From NCBI RefSeq assembly GCF_900109465.1, contig NZ_FOAZ01000008.1, positions 186,001-250,000 of the forward strand: a stretch of 64,000 bases of DNA. The letters are read 5' to 3'. Of this stretch, positions 26,243-35,144 are shown one piece after another. The DNA comes from Streptacidiphilus jiangxiensis. Lineage in GTDB: Bacteria > Actinomycetota > Actinomycetes > Streptomycetales > Streptomycetaceae. Both the position numbers and the translations under genes were made by a program. The notes below the pieces were generated by a model. The model worked only from the letters and a program-made list of their open reading frames with translations, did not search any database and was not told where the DNA came from. Within the stretch, counting starts at the first letter, position 1, and each line of letters starts with the position of its first letter.

Positions 26243-26835
26243 GCCCCATGTCTCCCGATCCCATCGCCACGCCGGTCCCGTCCCAGATCAAGGAGACGGT
26301 GGACTCGGCCGACACCACCCTGCACAACCCCCGCCGCGCGGTCATCGCCCTCGGCAGCAACCTCGGCAACCGCCTGGAGACCCTCCAGGGGGCGGTCGAC
26401 CTGCTGGAGGACACCCCCGGCGTCCGGGTCAAGGCCGTCTCGGCCGTCTTCGAGACGGACGGCGTCGGCGGCCCGGAGGGGCAGCCCGCCTACCTCAACG
26501 CGGTGCTGGTGCTGAAGACCACCCTGCCGCCGCAGTCGCTGCTGGAACGCGCCAACGCCATCGAGGACGCCTTCGGCCGGGTCCGCGAGGTCCGTTGGGG
26601 TCCGCGCACGCTGGACCTCGACATCGTCGCCTACGAGGGCGTCGAACAGGACGTCCCCGAGCTGATCCTGCCGCACCCGCGCGCCCACGAGCGCGGCTTC
26701 GTGCTGGCGCCCTGGCACGACGCCGACCCGGACGCGGAGCTGCCGGGCCACGGCAAGGTCGCCGAGTTGCTGACCACCGTCAGCGAGCAGGGTGTGCGCC
26801 GTCGCGAGGATCTCACGCTGCACCTGCCCCGCTGA
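26239..26835 (+). CDS. folK: 2-amino-4-hydroxy-6-hydroxymethyldihydropteridine pyrophosphokinase
   Basis: 198 residues from ATG 26239, coupled to folB by a 4-bp overlap. HPPK transfers pyrophosphate from ATP to 6-hydroxymethyl-dihydropterin. The core starts AVIALGSNLGNR (about residue 35) after a 30-residue extension, and the signature WGPRTLDLDIV and LPHPRAHERGFVLAPW are intact. With folE, folP and folB it completes the pterin branch within this window. Confidence 0.96.
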   Translation: MSPMSPDPIATPVPSQIKETVDSADTTLHNPRRAVIALGSNLGNRLETLQGAVDLLEDTPGVRVKAVSAVFETDGVGGPEGQPAYLNAVLVLKTTLPPQSLLERANAIEDAFGRVREVRWGPRTLDLDIVAYEGVEQDVPELILPHPRAHERGFVLAPWHDADPDAELPGHGKVAELLTTVSEQGVRRREDLTLHLPR

Positions 26836-26897
26836 CCACCGGCACGGCGGGCGCCGCGCCGGGTACGGTGGATCAGATCCTGCTTGGAGGGACTGCT

Positions 26898-27389
26898 GTG
26901 AAGCCGCTTCGCCCGCTCGTGCTGGCCGTGACAACGCTCGTCGCCGGGCTGCTGTCCTGGGCCGGCGCCCGGCTGTGGAACTCGGTCGGTTCGCTGCCGG
27001 GCGTCCCGGCCGCGGCCCCGATCGTGCTCGCAGTGATCGCGGTGGTGCTCGCCGCCGCCGCGATCACGCTGCGCAGCCGGCTCCAGGCCCAGCGCGAACG
27101 CCGGCCCGGCGCCAAGGCCGTCGATCCGCTGTTCGCCGCCCGGGCCCTGGTGCTGGGCCAGGCCAGCGCGCTGGTCGCGGCGCTGGTGACGGGCGTCTAC
27201 GGCGGCATGGGCGTCTTCCTGCTCACCCTCTCCGACGCCTCCCCGGCCCGCCGCGGCCAAGCCCTCACGGCCCTGTTCGCGGTCCTCGCGGGTATCGCCG
27301 TGATGGCCGCCGGGCTCTGGCTCCAGCACATCTGTCGCCTGCCCGACGACGAGGACGAGGACCGCGAGCGGGCCACGCAGCGCCGCTGA
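26898..27389 (+). CDS. DUF3180 integral membrane protein
   Basis: 163 residues from GTG 26898 with GGAGGG at 26886-26891. Four hydrophobic segments (about 7-25, 38-57, 83-107 and 121-141) and a highly acidic and basic tail DDEDEDRERATQRR. The family is found next to folK in many actinobacteria (DUF3180) and has no known function. Transcription with the fol genes is likely, since the gap after folK is only 62 bp. Confidence 0.8.
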   Translation: MKPLRPLVLAVTTLVAGLLSWAGARLWNSVGSLPGVPAAAPIVLAVIAVVLAAAAITLRSRLQAQRERRPGAKAVDPLFAARALVLGQASALVAALVTGVYGGMGVFLLTLSDASPARRGQALTALFAVLAGIAVMAAGLWLQHICRLPDDEDEDRERATQRR

Positions 27390-27432
27390 CGCGCTGATTT
27401 TTGATCTGTCAAGGGTGTTCTTGACCCCTCGC

Positions 27433-27462
27433 CTGACATAAGTCGGACGATCACGCTAGATT
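27433..27462 (+). promoter_or_regulatory. Promoter of a leaderless gene: CTGACA-N18-TAGATT
   Basis: CTGACA (27433-27438) and TAGATT (27457-27462) are 18 bp apart, and ATG 27470 follows 7 nt after the -10. Transcription should begin at or next to the start codon. No Shine-Dalgarno is present. This is the best supported of the leaderless candidates. Confidence 0.6.
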
Positions 27463-27469
27463 TCTGGCC

Positions 27470-28687
27470 ATGTCTCGTGGTCGCCACCGTCAAGCCTCGC
27501 GCCTCGGCCGGGCGCTCCCCTCGCTCGCCTGTGCGGTCCTGGCCGTCGCCGCGCTCGCCGCAGCGATGCTGACCAGCAGTCTCGGGGTGCTGCGAATCCT
27601 GGTGGCGGCGGTCAGCGTCGGCGCCTGCGCCGCCGCGGTGCTGCTGCGCCAGCGCGAGAGCGCCACGCAGGCCGCGCTCGCCTCCGAGCAGGCCGCGCGC
27701 GGGCGCGACGAGGCCCGCTTCGAGGAGCGGGTCGCCGAGCTCGAGTACCAGGCCGAGATGGCCGAGGAGCAGGTCAAGCGCCTGGAGCGGCGGGTGCTCG
27801 CCCAGCGCAGCCAGCTCGCCCACGCGGAGGCCGCGCACGCCCAACTCCTGCGCGACCGCGCCCGCATCGCCGCCGAGCAGGCCCTGCGCGAGGCGGACGC
27901 CGCGCAGGCCCTGGAGGTCGCGAAGCGCGGTGTCCGGCCGACTCCGGCCGCCTACCTCAAGGCCGCGAACACGCTGCGCTCGCTGGAGCGGCAGGCCGAG
28001 CAGGCGGAGTCCGGCCGTACGCTGAGCCTGCGTCAGCCCCAGGTGCCCGCGCTGCCGGCGGTGCCGGAGCCGGCCCCGCCGGTCGCCGAGGCGGAGGGGG
28101 AACCCAAGGAGCGTCAGCCCGAGGCGCAGGCGGGCTCGTTCTTCGTCAAGCCCGCGAAGCCCGAGGCGCAGGCCCCTGCGGAGGCGGAGGCCCCCGCGGA
28201 GGCGGAGGCAGAGTCGGCGCCGGAGGCGGAGAAGCCCGCCGAGGCCGCGCTGCCGGCCCGTCAGGAGGCCCGTGGCGCCGCAGTGGCGGTCTCGCGGGAG
28301 CGCGGGCTGGTGGCCCCCTACATGCAGCCCTCGGCCCAGCCGCAGGCCGCGGAGGCCGCGGCGAGCGCCCCCGCGTGGGCCCGCGCCGCGCTCCCGCCGC
28401 TGCGGCCGGCCGCGGCGGTCCCCCCGCCGGCGCTGCCGCGCCAGGGCACCGGGCGCACCATGGGCGCGTTCAACTTCTTCTCCCGCCAGGAGGCCGCGAT
28501 CGGCCACGACCCGGCGGACGTCATCGGCGACGAGGCGGCCGCGGCCCAGGCCCGGTACGTGGCCGCGCCCGAGGCCCCGTCCGTCCTCCCGACGCACGCC
28601 CACGAGCGCACGGAACACGCCATCGTGGACCTCACGGCAGAGGACGAGACCGAGCCGATCGACGTGCGAGCCGTCCGCGCGGTCTGA
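27470..28687 (+). CDS. Membrane-anchored coiled-coil protein of unknown function
   Basis: 405 residues from ATG 27470. Two adjacent hydrophobic segments (about 15-32 and 38-56) are followed by a charged coiled coil rich in Glu, Gln, Arg and Ala (about 57-150). Next come a RPTPAAYLKAANTLRSLERQ segment, a long Pro/Ala/Glu-rich linker (about 185-330) and an acidic end. The hairpin of two helices puts both ends in the cytoplasm. I do not recognise the family beyond streptomycete relatives. A scaffold or cell-shape role is possible but unproved. Confidence 0.7.
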   Translation: MSRGRHRQASRLGRALPSLACAVLAVAALAAAMLTSSLGVLRILVAAVSVGACAAAVLLRQRESATQAALASEQAARGRDEARFEERVAELEYQAEMAEEQVKRLERRVLAQRSQLAHAEAAHAQLLRDRARIAAEQALREADAAQALEVAKRGVRPTPAAYLKAANTLRSLERQAEQAESGRTLSLRQPQVPALPAVPEPAPPVAEAEGEPKERQPEAQAGSFFVKPAKPEAQAPAEAEAPAEAEAESAPEAEKPAEAALPARQEARGAAVAVSRERGLVAPYMQPSAQPQAAEAAASAPAWARAALPPLRPAAAVPPPALPRQGTGRTMGAFNFFSRQEAAIGHDPADVIGDEAAAAQARYVAAPEAPSVLPTHAHERTEHAIVDLTAEDETEPIDVRAVRAV

Positions 28688-28688
28688 C

Positions 28689-28745
28689 CTCACGGGCGCG
28701 AGGAACTGCGCGACGAGCCACGGACGGGCCGATGGTCCTCGAGCC
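28689..28745 (+). repeat. Partial copy of the intergenic inverted-repeat element
   Basis: Only the left half remains: GGGCGCGAGGAACTGCGCGA, then GAGCCACGGACGGGCCGATGGTCCTC. No right arm follows, and the nuoD stop begins at 28750. It lies between two convergent genes. Confidence 0.7.
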
Positions 28746-28749
28746 CGTG

Positions 28750-29919
28750 CTACTTGTCGACGTCTCCGACGACGAAGAACATCGACCCCAGGATCGCCAC
28801 CATGTCCGGGACCAGCTGGCCCGGCAGGATCTCGCTCAGGACCTGCAGGTTGTTGAACGACGCGGAGCGCAGCTTCAGCCGCCACGGCGTCTTGTCGCCG
28901 CGGGAGACCAGGTAGTAGCCGTTGATGCCGAGCGGGTTCTCGGTCCAGGCGTACGTGGCGCCCTCCGGCGCCTTCAGCACCTTCGGCAGCCGCACGTTCA
29001 CCGGCCCCTGCGGGAGGGACGCGAGGCGGTCCAGGCACGCATCGGCGAGGTCCAGGCTGACATGGAGCTGCTCCAGCAGGACCTCGAAGCGGGCCAGGCA
29101 GTCGCCGGTCTGACGGACCGGCACCCGCAGGACCTCGGCGAGCTCCCCGTAGGCGAGGTACGGCTCGTCGCGGCGGAGGTCGAAGTCGACGCCGGAGGCG
29201 CGGGCGATCGGGCCGCTGACGCCGTAGGCGTGCACCAGCTCGGGGGCGAGCACACCGACGCCCGACGTGCGGGCGCGGAAGATCTCGTTGCCGGTGACGA
29301 GCCGGTCGAAGACGTCGGCGCGGGCGCGCACCGCCGCGACCGCGCCCCGCACGCGCTCGTACCAGCCCGCCGGAAGGTCCTCCTTCAGGCCGCCGACGCG
29401 GTTGAACATGTAGTGCATGCGGCCGCCGGAGGCCTCCTCCAACACCGACTGGAGCCGCTCGCGTTCGTCGAAGGCGTGGAAGATCGGGGTGATCCCGCCC
29501 AGCTCCAGCGGGTAGGAGCCGAGGAACATCAGGTGGTTGAGCACCCGGTTCAGCTCGGCGAGCAGGGTCCGCGTCCAGGTCGCACGCTCAGGGACCTCCA
29601 TGCCGAGCATCCGCTCGACGGCCAGTACCACGCCCAGCTCGTTGGAGAACGCCGAGAGCCAGTCGTGCCGGTTGGCCAGCATGATGATCTGGCGGTAGTC
29701 GCGCGCCTCGAAGAGCTTCTCCGCGCCGCGGTGCATGTAGCCGATGATCGGCTCGGCCTCGCTGATGCGTTCGCCGTCGAGGCGCAGGCGCAGCCGGAGC
29801 ACGCCGTGGGTGCTGGGGTGCTGGGGGCCGATGTTCAGCACCATGTCGCTGGTGCCCAGCTCGGTGCCGCTGCCCGCCAGGCCCGCGCCCGCTCCGATGC
29901 CGACCGTCGTCTCCGTCAT
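28750..29919 (-). CDS. nuoD: Orphan NADH-quinone oxidoreductase subunit D homologue
   Basis: 389 residues from ATG 29919. It has the NuoD/49-kDa subunit features: [23 protein letters not shown] (about 28-50), [17 protein letters not shown] (about 57-73), a middle [14 protein letters not shown]-like segment and a C-terminal [21 protein letters not shown] with the closing [12 protein letters not shown]. In complex I this subunit lines the quinone pocket beside cluster N2. None of the other thirteen Nuo genes is near, so this is a second, isolated copy. Its ATG overlaps the stop of the methyltransferase gene (ATGA), so the two are translationally coupled. Confidence 0.88.
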   Translation of the reverse strand: MTETTVGIGAGAGLAGSGTELGTSDMVLNIGPQHPSTHGVLRLRLRLDGERISEAEPIIGYMHRGAEKLFEARDYRQIIMLANRHDWLSAFSNELGVVLAVERMLGMEVPERATWTRTLLAELNRVLNHLMFLGSYPLELGGITPIFHAFDERERLQSVLEEASGGRMHYMFNRVGGLKEDLPAGWYERVRGAVAAVRARADVFDRLVTGNEIFRARTSGVGVLAPELVHAYGVSGPIARASGVDFDLRRDEPYLAYGELAEVLRVPVRQTGDCLARFEVLLEQLHVSLDLADACLDRLASLPQGPVNVRLPKVLKAPEGATYAWTENPLGINGYYLVSRGDKTPWRLKLRSASFNNLQVLSEILPGQLVPDMVAILGSMFFVVGDVDK

Positions 29920-30947
29920 GACATCAGAGTCTGCCATCCCTGTGGCCACACCATTCGCAGCGATCCCACGGCCTGGACACCCCACAGGAACGAGCCCAGT
30001 CCGCCCGTCGCGGTCAGCTCCGCAGCCTCGCCCGCGCCCGCCAGGGCGCGCAGGTAGCCGACCGGATCACTCGACGCCAGCGCCAGGGGCGGCCGGGAGC
30101 CGCTCACGCCGAGCTCGTGCAGGGCGGCGCGCTGCGTCGTCCACAGGCTGTGGGTGACGCGCGGGTTCGCCCGCGCCGCCGCGGCCAGGCAGGAGTCGAG
30201 GGCGACGTGCGCGGTCAGGTCGCAGGAGCCGTCGGGGACGGGGTCCACCTGGCGGCCGCCCTGGTATCCCGTGAGCGTGCCGAACGGCGGGCGGTCGGTG
30301 CGCGTGTGCGCGTAGTCGACGGCCACGGCCAGGCCGTCGCCGACCGCGGCGACCGCCTGCGACCAGGCCTGCTCCCGCCACCGTCCCAGCTCGGCCCGCT
30401 CGACCGGGTGCGGGAAGGCGTCCCGCAGCCACGCCGCGTCCGCGGCGTCCAGCGGCTCGCCCGGCCGCTCCGCGCCCGACGCCGGGTCGACCAGGACGTA
30501 GCGGGCGACGCCCTCCTCGTCCACCTCGGCGACCTCGCAGGGCACGTTGTCGAGCCACTCGTTGGCGAAGAGCAGCCCGGCCGGCACCGGCTCGATCCGG
30601 TCCGCCCAGGACACCCACGCCGGCAGTCCCTCGGGACGCGCGGCCCGCTCCACCGCGACGAGCCGCAGCCGGTCCGCGAGCTCCGGATCGACGGCGCGGG
30701 CCTGCGCGCCGAGCGCCACCAGCAGCTCGCCGCGGCCCGCGCCGACGTCGCAGACGGTCAGCCGCTCCGGGCGGTCGAGCGCCTCGTCCACCCGCCGGGC
30801 CAGCTCCAGGACCGCCCCGGCGAAGAGCGGGGAGGCGTGCACGGAGGTGCGGAAGTGCGCGGCCGGTCCGCCGCCCTCCCGCACGAAGAACCCCTCCGGG
30901 CCGTACAGGGCCCGCTCCATGGCGTCCCGCCAGGGCAGATAGCTCAT
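29916..30947 (-). CDS. SAM-dependent methyltransferase, NDUFAF7/MidA family
   Basis: 343 residues from ATG 30947, the start giving [20 protein letters not shown]. The family landmarks are [26 protein letters not shown], the SAM-binding [14 protein letters not shown] and [13 protein letters not shown]. Mitochondrial NDUFAF7 of this family dimethylates an arginine of NDUFS2, the eukaryotic NuoD, during complex I assembly. Here the gene directly precedes and overlaps an orphan nuoD, which makes that NuoD its likely substrate. This is inference from family and position. The 145-bp gap upstream is shared with the divergent kinase gene. Confidence 0.82.
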   Translation of the reverse strand: MSYLPWRDAMERALYGPEGFFVREGGGPAAHFRTSVHASPLFAGAVLELARRVDEALDRPERLTVCDVGAGRGELLVALGAQARAVDPELADRLRLVAVERAARPEGLPAWVSWADRIEPVPAGLLFANEWLDNVPCEVAEVDEEGVARYVLVDPASGAERPGEPLDAADAAWLRDAFPHPVERAELGRWREQAWSQAVAAVGDGLAVAVDYAHTRTDRPPFGTLTGYQGGRQVDPVPDGSCDLTAHVALDSCLAAAARANPRVTHSLWTTQRAALHELGVSGSRPPLALASSDPVGYLRALAGAGEAAELTATGGLGSFLWGVQAVGSLRMVWPQGWQTLMS

Positions 30948-31080
30948 GGCCCCACTCTTCCAGCGGGGATCACGGCCGAACCAGTCGGCACGACGAACGA
31001 TTGGCCCCGGCAACCAACTCCGACTTCCGGAGGAGAGCGGACTCACTCCGGCGACGGAGGGCGGACCTCTCCGCGCTGCC

Positions 31081-31086
31081 TAACCT
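31081..31086 (+). promoter_or_regulatory. Possible -10 element (TAACCT) of a leaderless kinase transcript
   Basis: TAACCT ends 6 nt before GTG 31093; GGAAG is too close to the start codon to serve as Shine-Dalgarno. No -35 seen. Confidence 0.35.
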
Positions 31087-31092
31087 GGAAGC

Positions 31093-32268
31093 GTGCAACT
31101 CCTCTACAGCTGGTTCCGCAGCCGCCCCCTGGTGTCCGACACCTTGTGGGCCGTGCTGCTGTTCCTGCTGTCGTTGCTGGAGGCCTACGCCGAACGCAGC
31201 CCCGGCCAGGTGCTGCTCGCGCTCGCCCTCTGCACGCTGCTGGCGTTCCGCCGGCGCCACCCCGACTTCGCGCTGTGGGCGGGCGCGCTGCTGGCCTTCC
31301 TGCAGCTCGGGTTCGCGCACAACGTCTACGTCTCCGACATGGCCCTGCTGGTCCTCGGCTACGGTGCGGCGGCGTTCGGCAACAAGTGGACGTCCCGAGC
31401 GGCCCTGGCGCTCGGCCTGGTCTCCGGGCCGCTGGCGTTCGTCGCGTTCTCCAACGCGTGGATCGACAAGCCGTCGGTGATGTTCTTCTCCGTCGTCGCC
31501 TCCACGCCGTTCGTGCTCAGCTGGGTGCTGGGCCGCTTCACCAGCATCCGCCGCGCCTACTACCTGGAGCTGGAGGACCGCGCCGCCCGGCTGGAGCGCG
31601 AGCGCGACGCCCAGGCCAAGGTGGCCGTCGCCGCCGAGCGCGCCCGGATCGCGCGGGAGCTGCACGACGTCGTCGCCCACAACGTCTCGGTGATGATCGT
31701 CCAGGCCGACGGCGCCTCCTACGTCATGGACGCCTCCCCGGAGCAGGCCAAGGAGGCGCTGGGCACCATCGCCGCCACCGGCCGTCAGGCGCTCGCCGAG
31801 ATGCGCCGCCTGCTGGGCCTGCTGCGCAGCGAGGAGACCACCGGCGAGTACGTGCCGCAGCCCGGCGTCGAGCAGCTCCCGGACCTGCTGGAGCAGGTGC
31901 GCAGCGCCGGCCTGCCGGTCGAGTTCAGCGTCGAGGGCGACCCGCGACCGCTGCCGCGCGGCGTGGAGCTGACGGCCTATCGGATCGTGCAGGAGGCGCT
32001 GACCAACGCCCGCAAGCACGGTGGCCCGGAGGCCAGCGCCACCGTCAAGATCCGCTTCCATGACAGCGACCTGGCCATGGTCATCGAGGACGACGGCCGC
32101 GGCGCCAGCGCCGAGCTGGTCACCACCGGCGGCGAGGACGGCTTCGGTCATGGTCTGATCGGTATGCGCGAGCGCGTCGGCATGGTCGGCGGCAGTCTCG
32201 ACGCCGGCCCCCGCGTCGGCGGCGGGTTCCGCATCGAGGCCGTCCTGCCGCTCGGCTCCGTCCGCTAG
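31093..32268 (+). CDS. Two-component sensor histidine kinase (HisKA_3 type)
   Basis: 391 residues from GTG 31093. Six closely spaced helices (about 13-145) with almost no external loops, then a short coiled coil and the HisKA_3 dimerisation domain with phospho-acceptor H191 in RIARELHDVVAHNVSVM. The HATPase domain follows, with an N-box EALTNARKHG near residue 305 and G-boxes DDGRGA and GHGLIGMRERV. Such intramembrane-sensing kinases often respond to envelope stress. The response regulator gene starts 29 bp downstream. Signal unknown. Confidence 0.93.
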   Translation: MQLLYSWFRSRPLVSDTLWAVLLFLLSLLEAYAERSPGQVLLALALCTLLAFRRRHPDFALWAGALLAFLQLGFAHNVYVSDMALLVLGYGAAAFGNKWTSRAALALGLVSGPLAFVAFSNAWIDKPSVMFFSVVASTPFVLSWVLGRFTSIRRAYYLELEDRAARLERERDAQAKVAVAAERARIARELHDVVAHNVSVMIVQADGASYVMDASPEQAKEALGTIAATGRQALAEMRRLLGLLRSEETTGEYVPQPGVEQLPDLLEQVRSAGLPVEFSVEGDPRPLPRGVELTAYRIVQEALTNARKHGGPEASATVKIRFHDSDLAMVIEDDGRGASAELVTTGGEDGFGHGLIGMRERVGMVGGSLDAGPRVGGGFRIEAVLPLGSVR

Positions 32269-32297
32269 CCACCCACCACCACCGCAGGGAGAGCCGC

Positions 32298-32975
32298 GTG
32301 ACCGTCCGGATCATGCTCGTCGACGACCAGGAGCTGCTGCGCACCGGTTTCCGGATGGTGCTGCAGTCCCAGCCGGACATCGAGATCGTCGCGGAGGCGG
32401 GCGACGGCGCGCAGGCGCTGGAGGTGCTCGCCACCGTCGAGGTCGACGTGGTGCTGATGGACGTGCGGATGCCCCGGCTGGACGGAGTCGAGGCGACCCG
32501 CCGCATCTGCGACGAGGCGACGCCGCTGGCCTCCCGCCCCAGGGTGCTCATCCTGACCACCTTCGACCTGGACGAGTACGCCTTCTCCGCGCTCAAGGCG
32601 GGCGCGAGCGGCTTCCTGCTCAAGGACGTCCCGCCGCCCGAGCTGGTCGCCGCGATCCGCGCCGTCAGCAGCGGGGAGGCGGTCGTCGCGCCGACCACCA
32701 CCCGCCGCATGATCGACCGCTTCACGGCCGTGCTCCCGGCCGCGGCCGAGCCCAAGCTCACCCCCGAGCTCGAGCGGCTGACCGAGCGCGAACGCGAGGT
32801 GCTGCTGCTGGTGGCCCAGGGCCTGTCCAACGGCGAGATCGCCGAGCGCCTGGGCCTGTCCGAGGCCACGGTGAAGACGCACGTGGGCCGCATCCTCACC
32901 AAGCTGGAGCTGCGCGACCGCGTCCAGGCCGTGGTCCTCGCCTACGAGACCGGCCTGGTCCGCGCGTCGCGCTGA
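32298..32975 (+). CDS. LuxR/NarL-family response regulator
   Basis: 225 residues from GTG 32298. Receiver domain (1-120) with acidic pocket D9-D10, phospho-acceptor D55 in VVLMDVRMPR, a Thr in LTTFDLDEYA and K105-type lysine in LLKDVPP. A C-terminal helix-turn-helix of the LuxR class (about 160-220) begins LTEREREVLLLVAQGLSNGEIAERL. It is cotranscribed with the kinase gene. Targets are unknown; the neighbouring divergent operon (methyltransferase-nuoD) is one candidate. Confidence 0.95.
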   Translation: MTVRIMLVDDQELLRTGFRMVLQSQPDIEIVAEAGDGAQALEVLATVEVDVVLMDVRMPRLDGVEATRRICDEATPLASRPRVLILTTFDLDEYAFSALKAGASGFLLKDVPPPELVAAIRAVSSGEAVVAPTTTRRMIDRFTAVLPAAAEPKLTPELERLTEREREVLLLVAQGLSNGEIAERLGLSEATVKTHVGRILTKLELRDRVQAVVLAYETGLVRASR

Positions 32976-33004
32976 CTCCCGGGCCGCCACCGCGGCACGG
33001 TCGG

Positions 33005-34132
33005 TCAGCGCAGCATCTTCAGGAACTGCCCGAGCGCGTCCTCGATCTCCTCGGGCGACCACTCCAGCGCCGGAGCGGCGACGGTGATCTCGGTGAAGGA
33101 GTGGCCCGGCACCGGCGCCGCGCGCCAGCCGCTGAACAGCGCCTGCCGGGTCTCCTCCGCCTGACGCAGCGTCGTCTCGTTGAGCGCGTCGGCCGCGTAG
33201 GGCAGCCAGTACTGGAACTGGTGCGTCTGCGGCACCCCCGGATGCACCCGGCTGCCCGGCACCGCGGCCAGCGCCTTCGCCACCACCTTGGCGTGCGCGA
33301 CGTACGCGTCCAGCCGCGGCAGCTCCTGCTCCAGCCCGATCAGCGCGGCCAGCGCGGCCGGCCACTGCTGCCACAGCTGGCCGCCGTAGCGGTGCCGCCA
33401 CGCCTTGGCCTGCGCCACGAACTCGGCCGGCCCGGCCACGGCCGCGCCGCTGACACCGCCGAGGGTCTTGTAGAAGGAGACGTAGACGGAGTCCGCCAGG
33501 TCCGCGATCTCCGGCAGGGTGCGCCCGAAGTGAGCGGTCGTCTCCCACAGCCGCGCGCCGTCGAAGTGCACGACCGCGTCACGCTCGCGGGCGGCGGCGA
33601 CGGCGTCGGTCAACTCCTCCCAGCTCGGCAGGACGAATCCGGCGTCCCGGAGCGGCAGCTCCAGCATCAGCGTGCCGAACGGCTCGGCGCAGCCCTCCAC
33701 CTCGTCCGCGTTCGGCAGCCGCGGCTCCTGGGTCGGCCACACGCTGCGCAACCCGCTCAGCTGGGCGTACGCGTGCCGCTCGTGCACCTCGGGGTGGGCC
33801 AGCGGGTGCATGGCCACCAGCGGGTTGCCGGTCCGCTCGGTCCAGCAGCGCAGCGCCACCTGCTGGGCCATCGTGCCGGTGGGGAAGAACGCGGCCGCCT
33901 CCATGCCGAGCAGCCCGGCGACCGACTGCTCGAGGGCGGCGACGATCCCGTCGCAGTAGACGTCGGGCCGACCGTCCAGGTCGTAGGCCGCGTGTCCGGC
34001 CTCGCCGGACAGCTCGGCGAGGCGCTCCGCGACGCTGCGCGGCCGAGGCCCCGACAGCAGCCGCTCCGCGCCGCGCAGCGCCGCGAAGCGGCGGGAGGCG
34101 GGATCGATCGGGGTCGAGTGTTCGTTTGCCAT
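33005..34132 (-). CDS. Threonine-aldolase-like PLP enzyme (beta-eliminating lyase fold)
   Basis: 375 residues from ATG 34132. It has the fold-type I PLP layout of low-specificity threonine aldolases: YCDGIVAALEQSVAGLLGMEAAAFFPTGTMAQQ (about 59-91), D191 in HFDGARLWE that would contact the pyridine nitrogen, and the PLP lysine K222 in VSFYKTLGG. The family cleaves threonine or allo-threonine to glycine and acetaldehyde, but relatives act on other beta-hydroxy amino acids. It is divergent from the acyltransferase gene, sharing a 112-bp gap. Confidence 0.82.
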   Translation of the reverse strand: MANEHSTPIDPASRRFAALRGAERLLSGPRPRSVAERLAELSGEAGHAAYDLDGRPDVYCDGIVAALEQSVAGLLGMEAAAFFPTGTMAQQVALRCWTERTGNPLVAMHPLAHPEVHERHAYAQLSGLRSVWPTQEPRLPNADEVEGCAEPFGTLMLELPLRDAGFVLPSWEELTDAVAAARERDAVVHFDGARLWETTAHFGRTLPEIADLADSVYVSFYKTLGGVSGAAVAGPAEFVAQAKAWRHRYGGQLWQQWPAALAALIGLEQELPRLDAYVAHAKVVAKALAAVPGSRVHPGVPQTHQFQYWLPYAADALNETTLRQAEETRQALFSGWRAAPVPGHSFTEITVAAPALEWSPEEIEDALGQFLKMLR

Positions 34133-34244
34133 GACGTCAGCCTCGCAGACGCGGGCCCGCACGTCGCCGGACGTGAGTTCATCCGTCCGGTCCGATGACG
34201 TACGATCCGCAGCGCCCGTCCTTCCACGCACCAAAGGAACGCAC

Positions 34245-34916
34245 GTGTCCCAAGCGCTCGCCAAGCTGGTGCTGTCCCCCATGACCCGGGTCGTCTACCG
34301 CCCGGTCGTGATCGGCCGCGAGAACGTCCCGCGCACCGGGCCGGTGATCATCGCCAGCAACCACCTCGCCGCGATCGACAGCGCGGTCATCCCGCTGGTC
34401 GCCCCGCGCCCGGTGGCGTTCCTGGCGAAGGCGGAGTACTTCACCGGGGCGGGTGTGAAGGGCAGGGCCAACAAGGTCTTCTTCTCCTCCATGGGCTCCA
34501 TCCCGGTCGAGCGCGGTACGCACAGGGCGGCCCAGGCCGCGCTGGACGCGGGCCTGTCCGTGCTCCAGGAGGGTGGCGCGTTCGGCATCTATCCCGAGGG
34601 CACGCGCTCGCGCGACGGCCGCCTGTACAAGGGCCGTACCGGTGTCGCCTGGCTCGCGCTGGCCTCGGGCGCGCCGGTGGTCCCGGTGGCGCTGACCGGC
34701 ACCGAGCGGATCCAGCCCGTGGGCAAGCTGATGCCGCGGATCCGGCGGATCAGGGTGCAGTTCGGCAAGCCGTTGGACTTCTCCGACCGCATCGGGATCT
34801 CCCCGGTGGGCCCGGTCCGCCGGGCGATCACGGACGAGATCATGGAGGCGATCCACGCGATGTCGGCGCAGCCTCTTTCGGGTGTCTACAACGAGCACCA
34901 GAAGGCAGACGAGTAG
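34245..34916 (+). CDS. 1-acyl-sn-glycerol-3-phosphate acyltransferase (PlsC family)
   Basis: 223 residues from GTG 34245 with AAAGGAA upstream. The acyltransferase motifs are present in order: NHLAAID (HxxxxD, about 35-41), the GSIPVERG-type motif near 80, YPEGTRSRDGRLYKGRTG (about 108-125) and VPVALTG. It would acylate lysophosphatidate or a similar acceptor at the membrane in phospholipid synthesis. Streptomycetes have several paralogues, so it need not be the essential plsC. An intergenic repeat element follows it. Confidence 0.88.
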   Translation: MSQALAKLVLSPMTRVVYRPVVIGRENVPRTGPVIIASNHLAAIDSAVIPLVAPRPVAFLAKAEYFTGAGVKGRANKVFFSSMGSIPVERGTHRAAQAALDAGLSVLQEGGAFGIYPEGTRSRDGRLYKGRTGVAWLALASGAPVVPVALTGTERIQPVGKLMPRIRRIRVQFGKPLDFSDRIGISPVGPVRRAITDEIMEAIHAMSAQPLSGVYNEHQKADE

Positions 34917-34921
34917 GCGGC

Positions 34922-35046
34922 ACACGCTGGGGGCGCGGGGAACTGCGCGACAAGCCACCCTGTGCCGTCAGATCCCGAGCGAGCAGGGCCGTCCGCCTCG
35001 GGTGGGTTTCTCGCGCAGTTCCTCGCGCCCCTGGAGGCTGCGCCTC
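34922..35046 (+). repeat. Intergenic inverted-repeat element, copy 4
   Basis: Left arm GGGGCGCGGGGAACTGCGCG from 34929 and right arm TCGCGCAGTTCCTCGCGCC from 35011, with the inner stem weakened (AGATCCCGAGC versus GGGCCGTCCG). The termini are less well kept (CGGCAC and GGCTGCGCC). It lies between two genes pointing the same way. Confidence 0.8.
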
Positions 35047-35144
35047 CCTGATAGTGGCTGGCGCCACAGCGAGTGCTCGCCTCGGGGCCGTAAACTTGCC
35101 GGGAACGTCTGGTACCTGCTGAGGACTGGAACGGAAACCGCACC

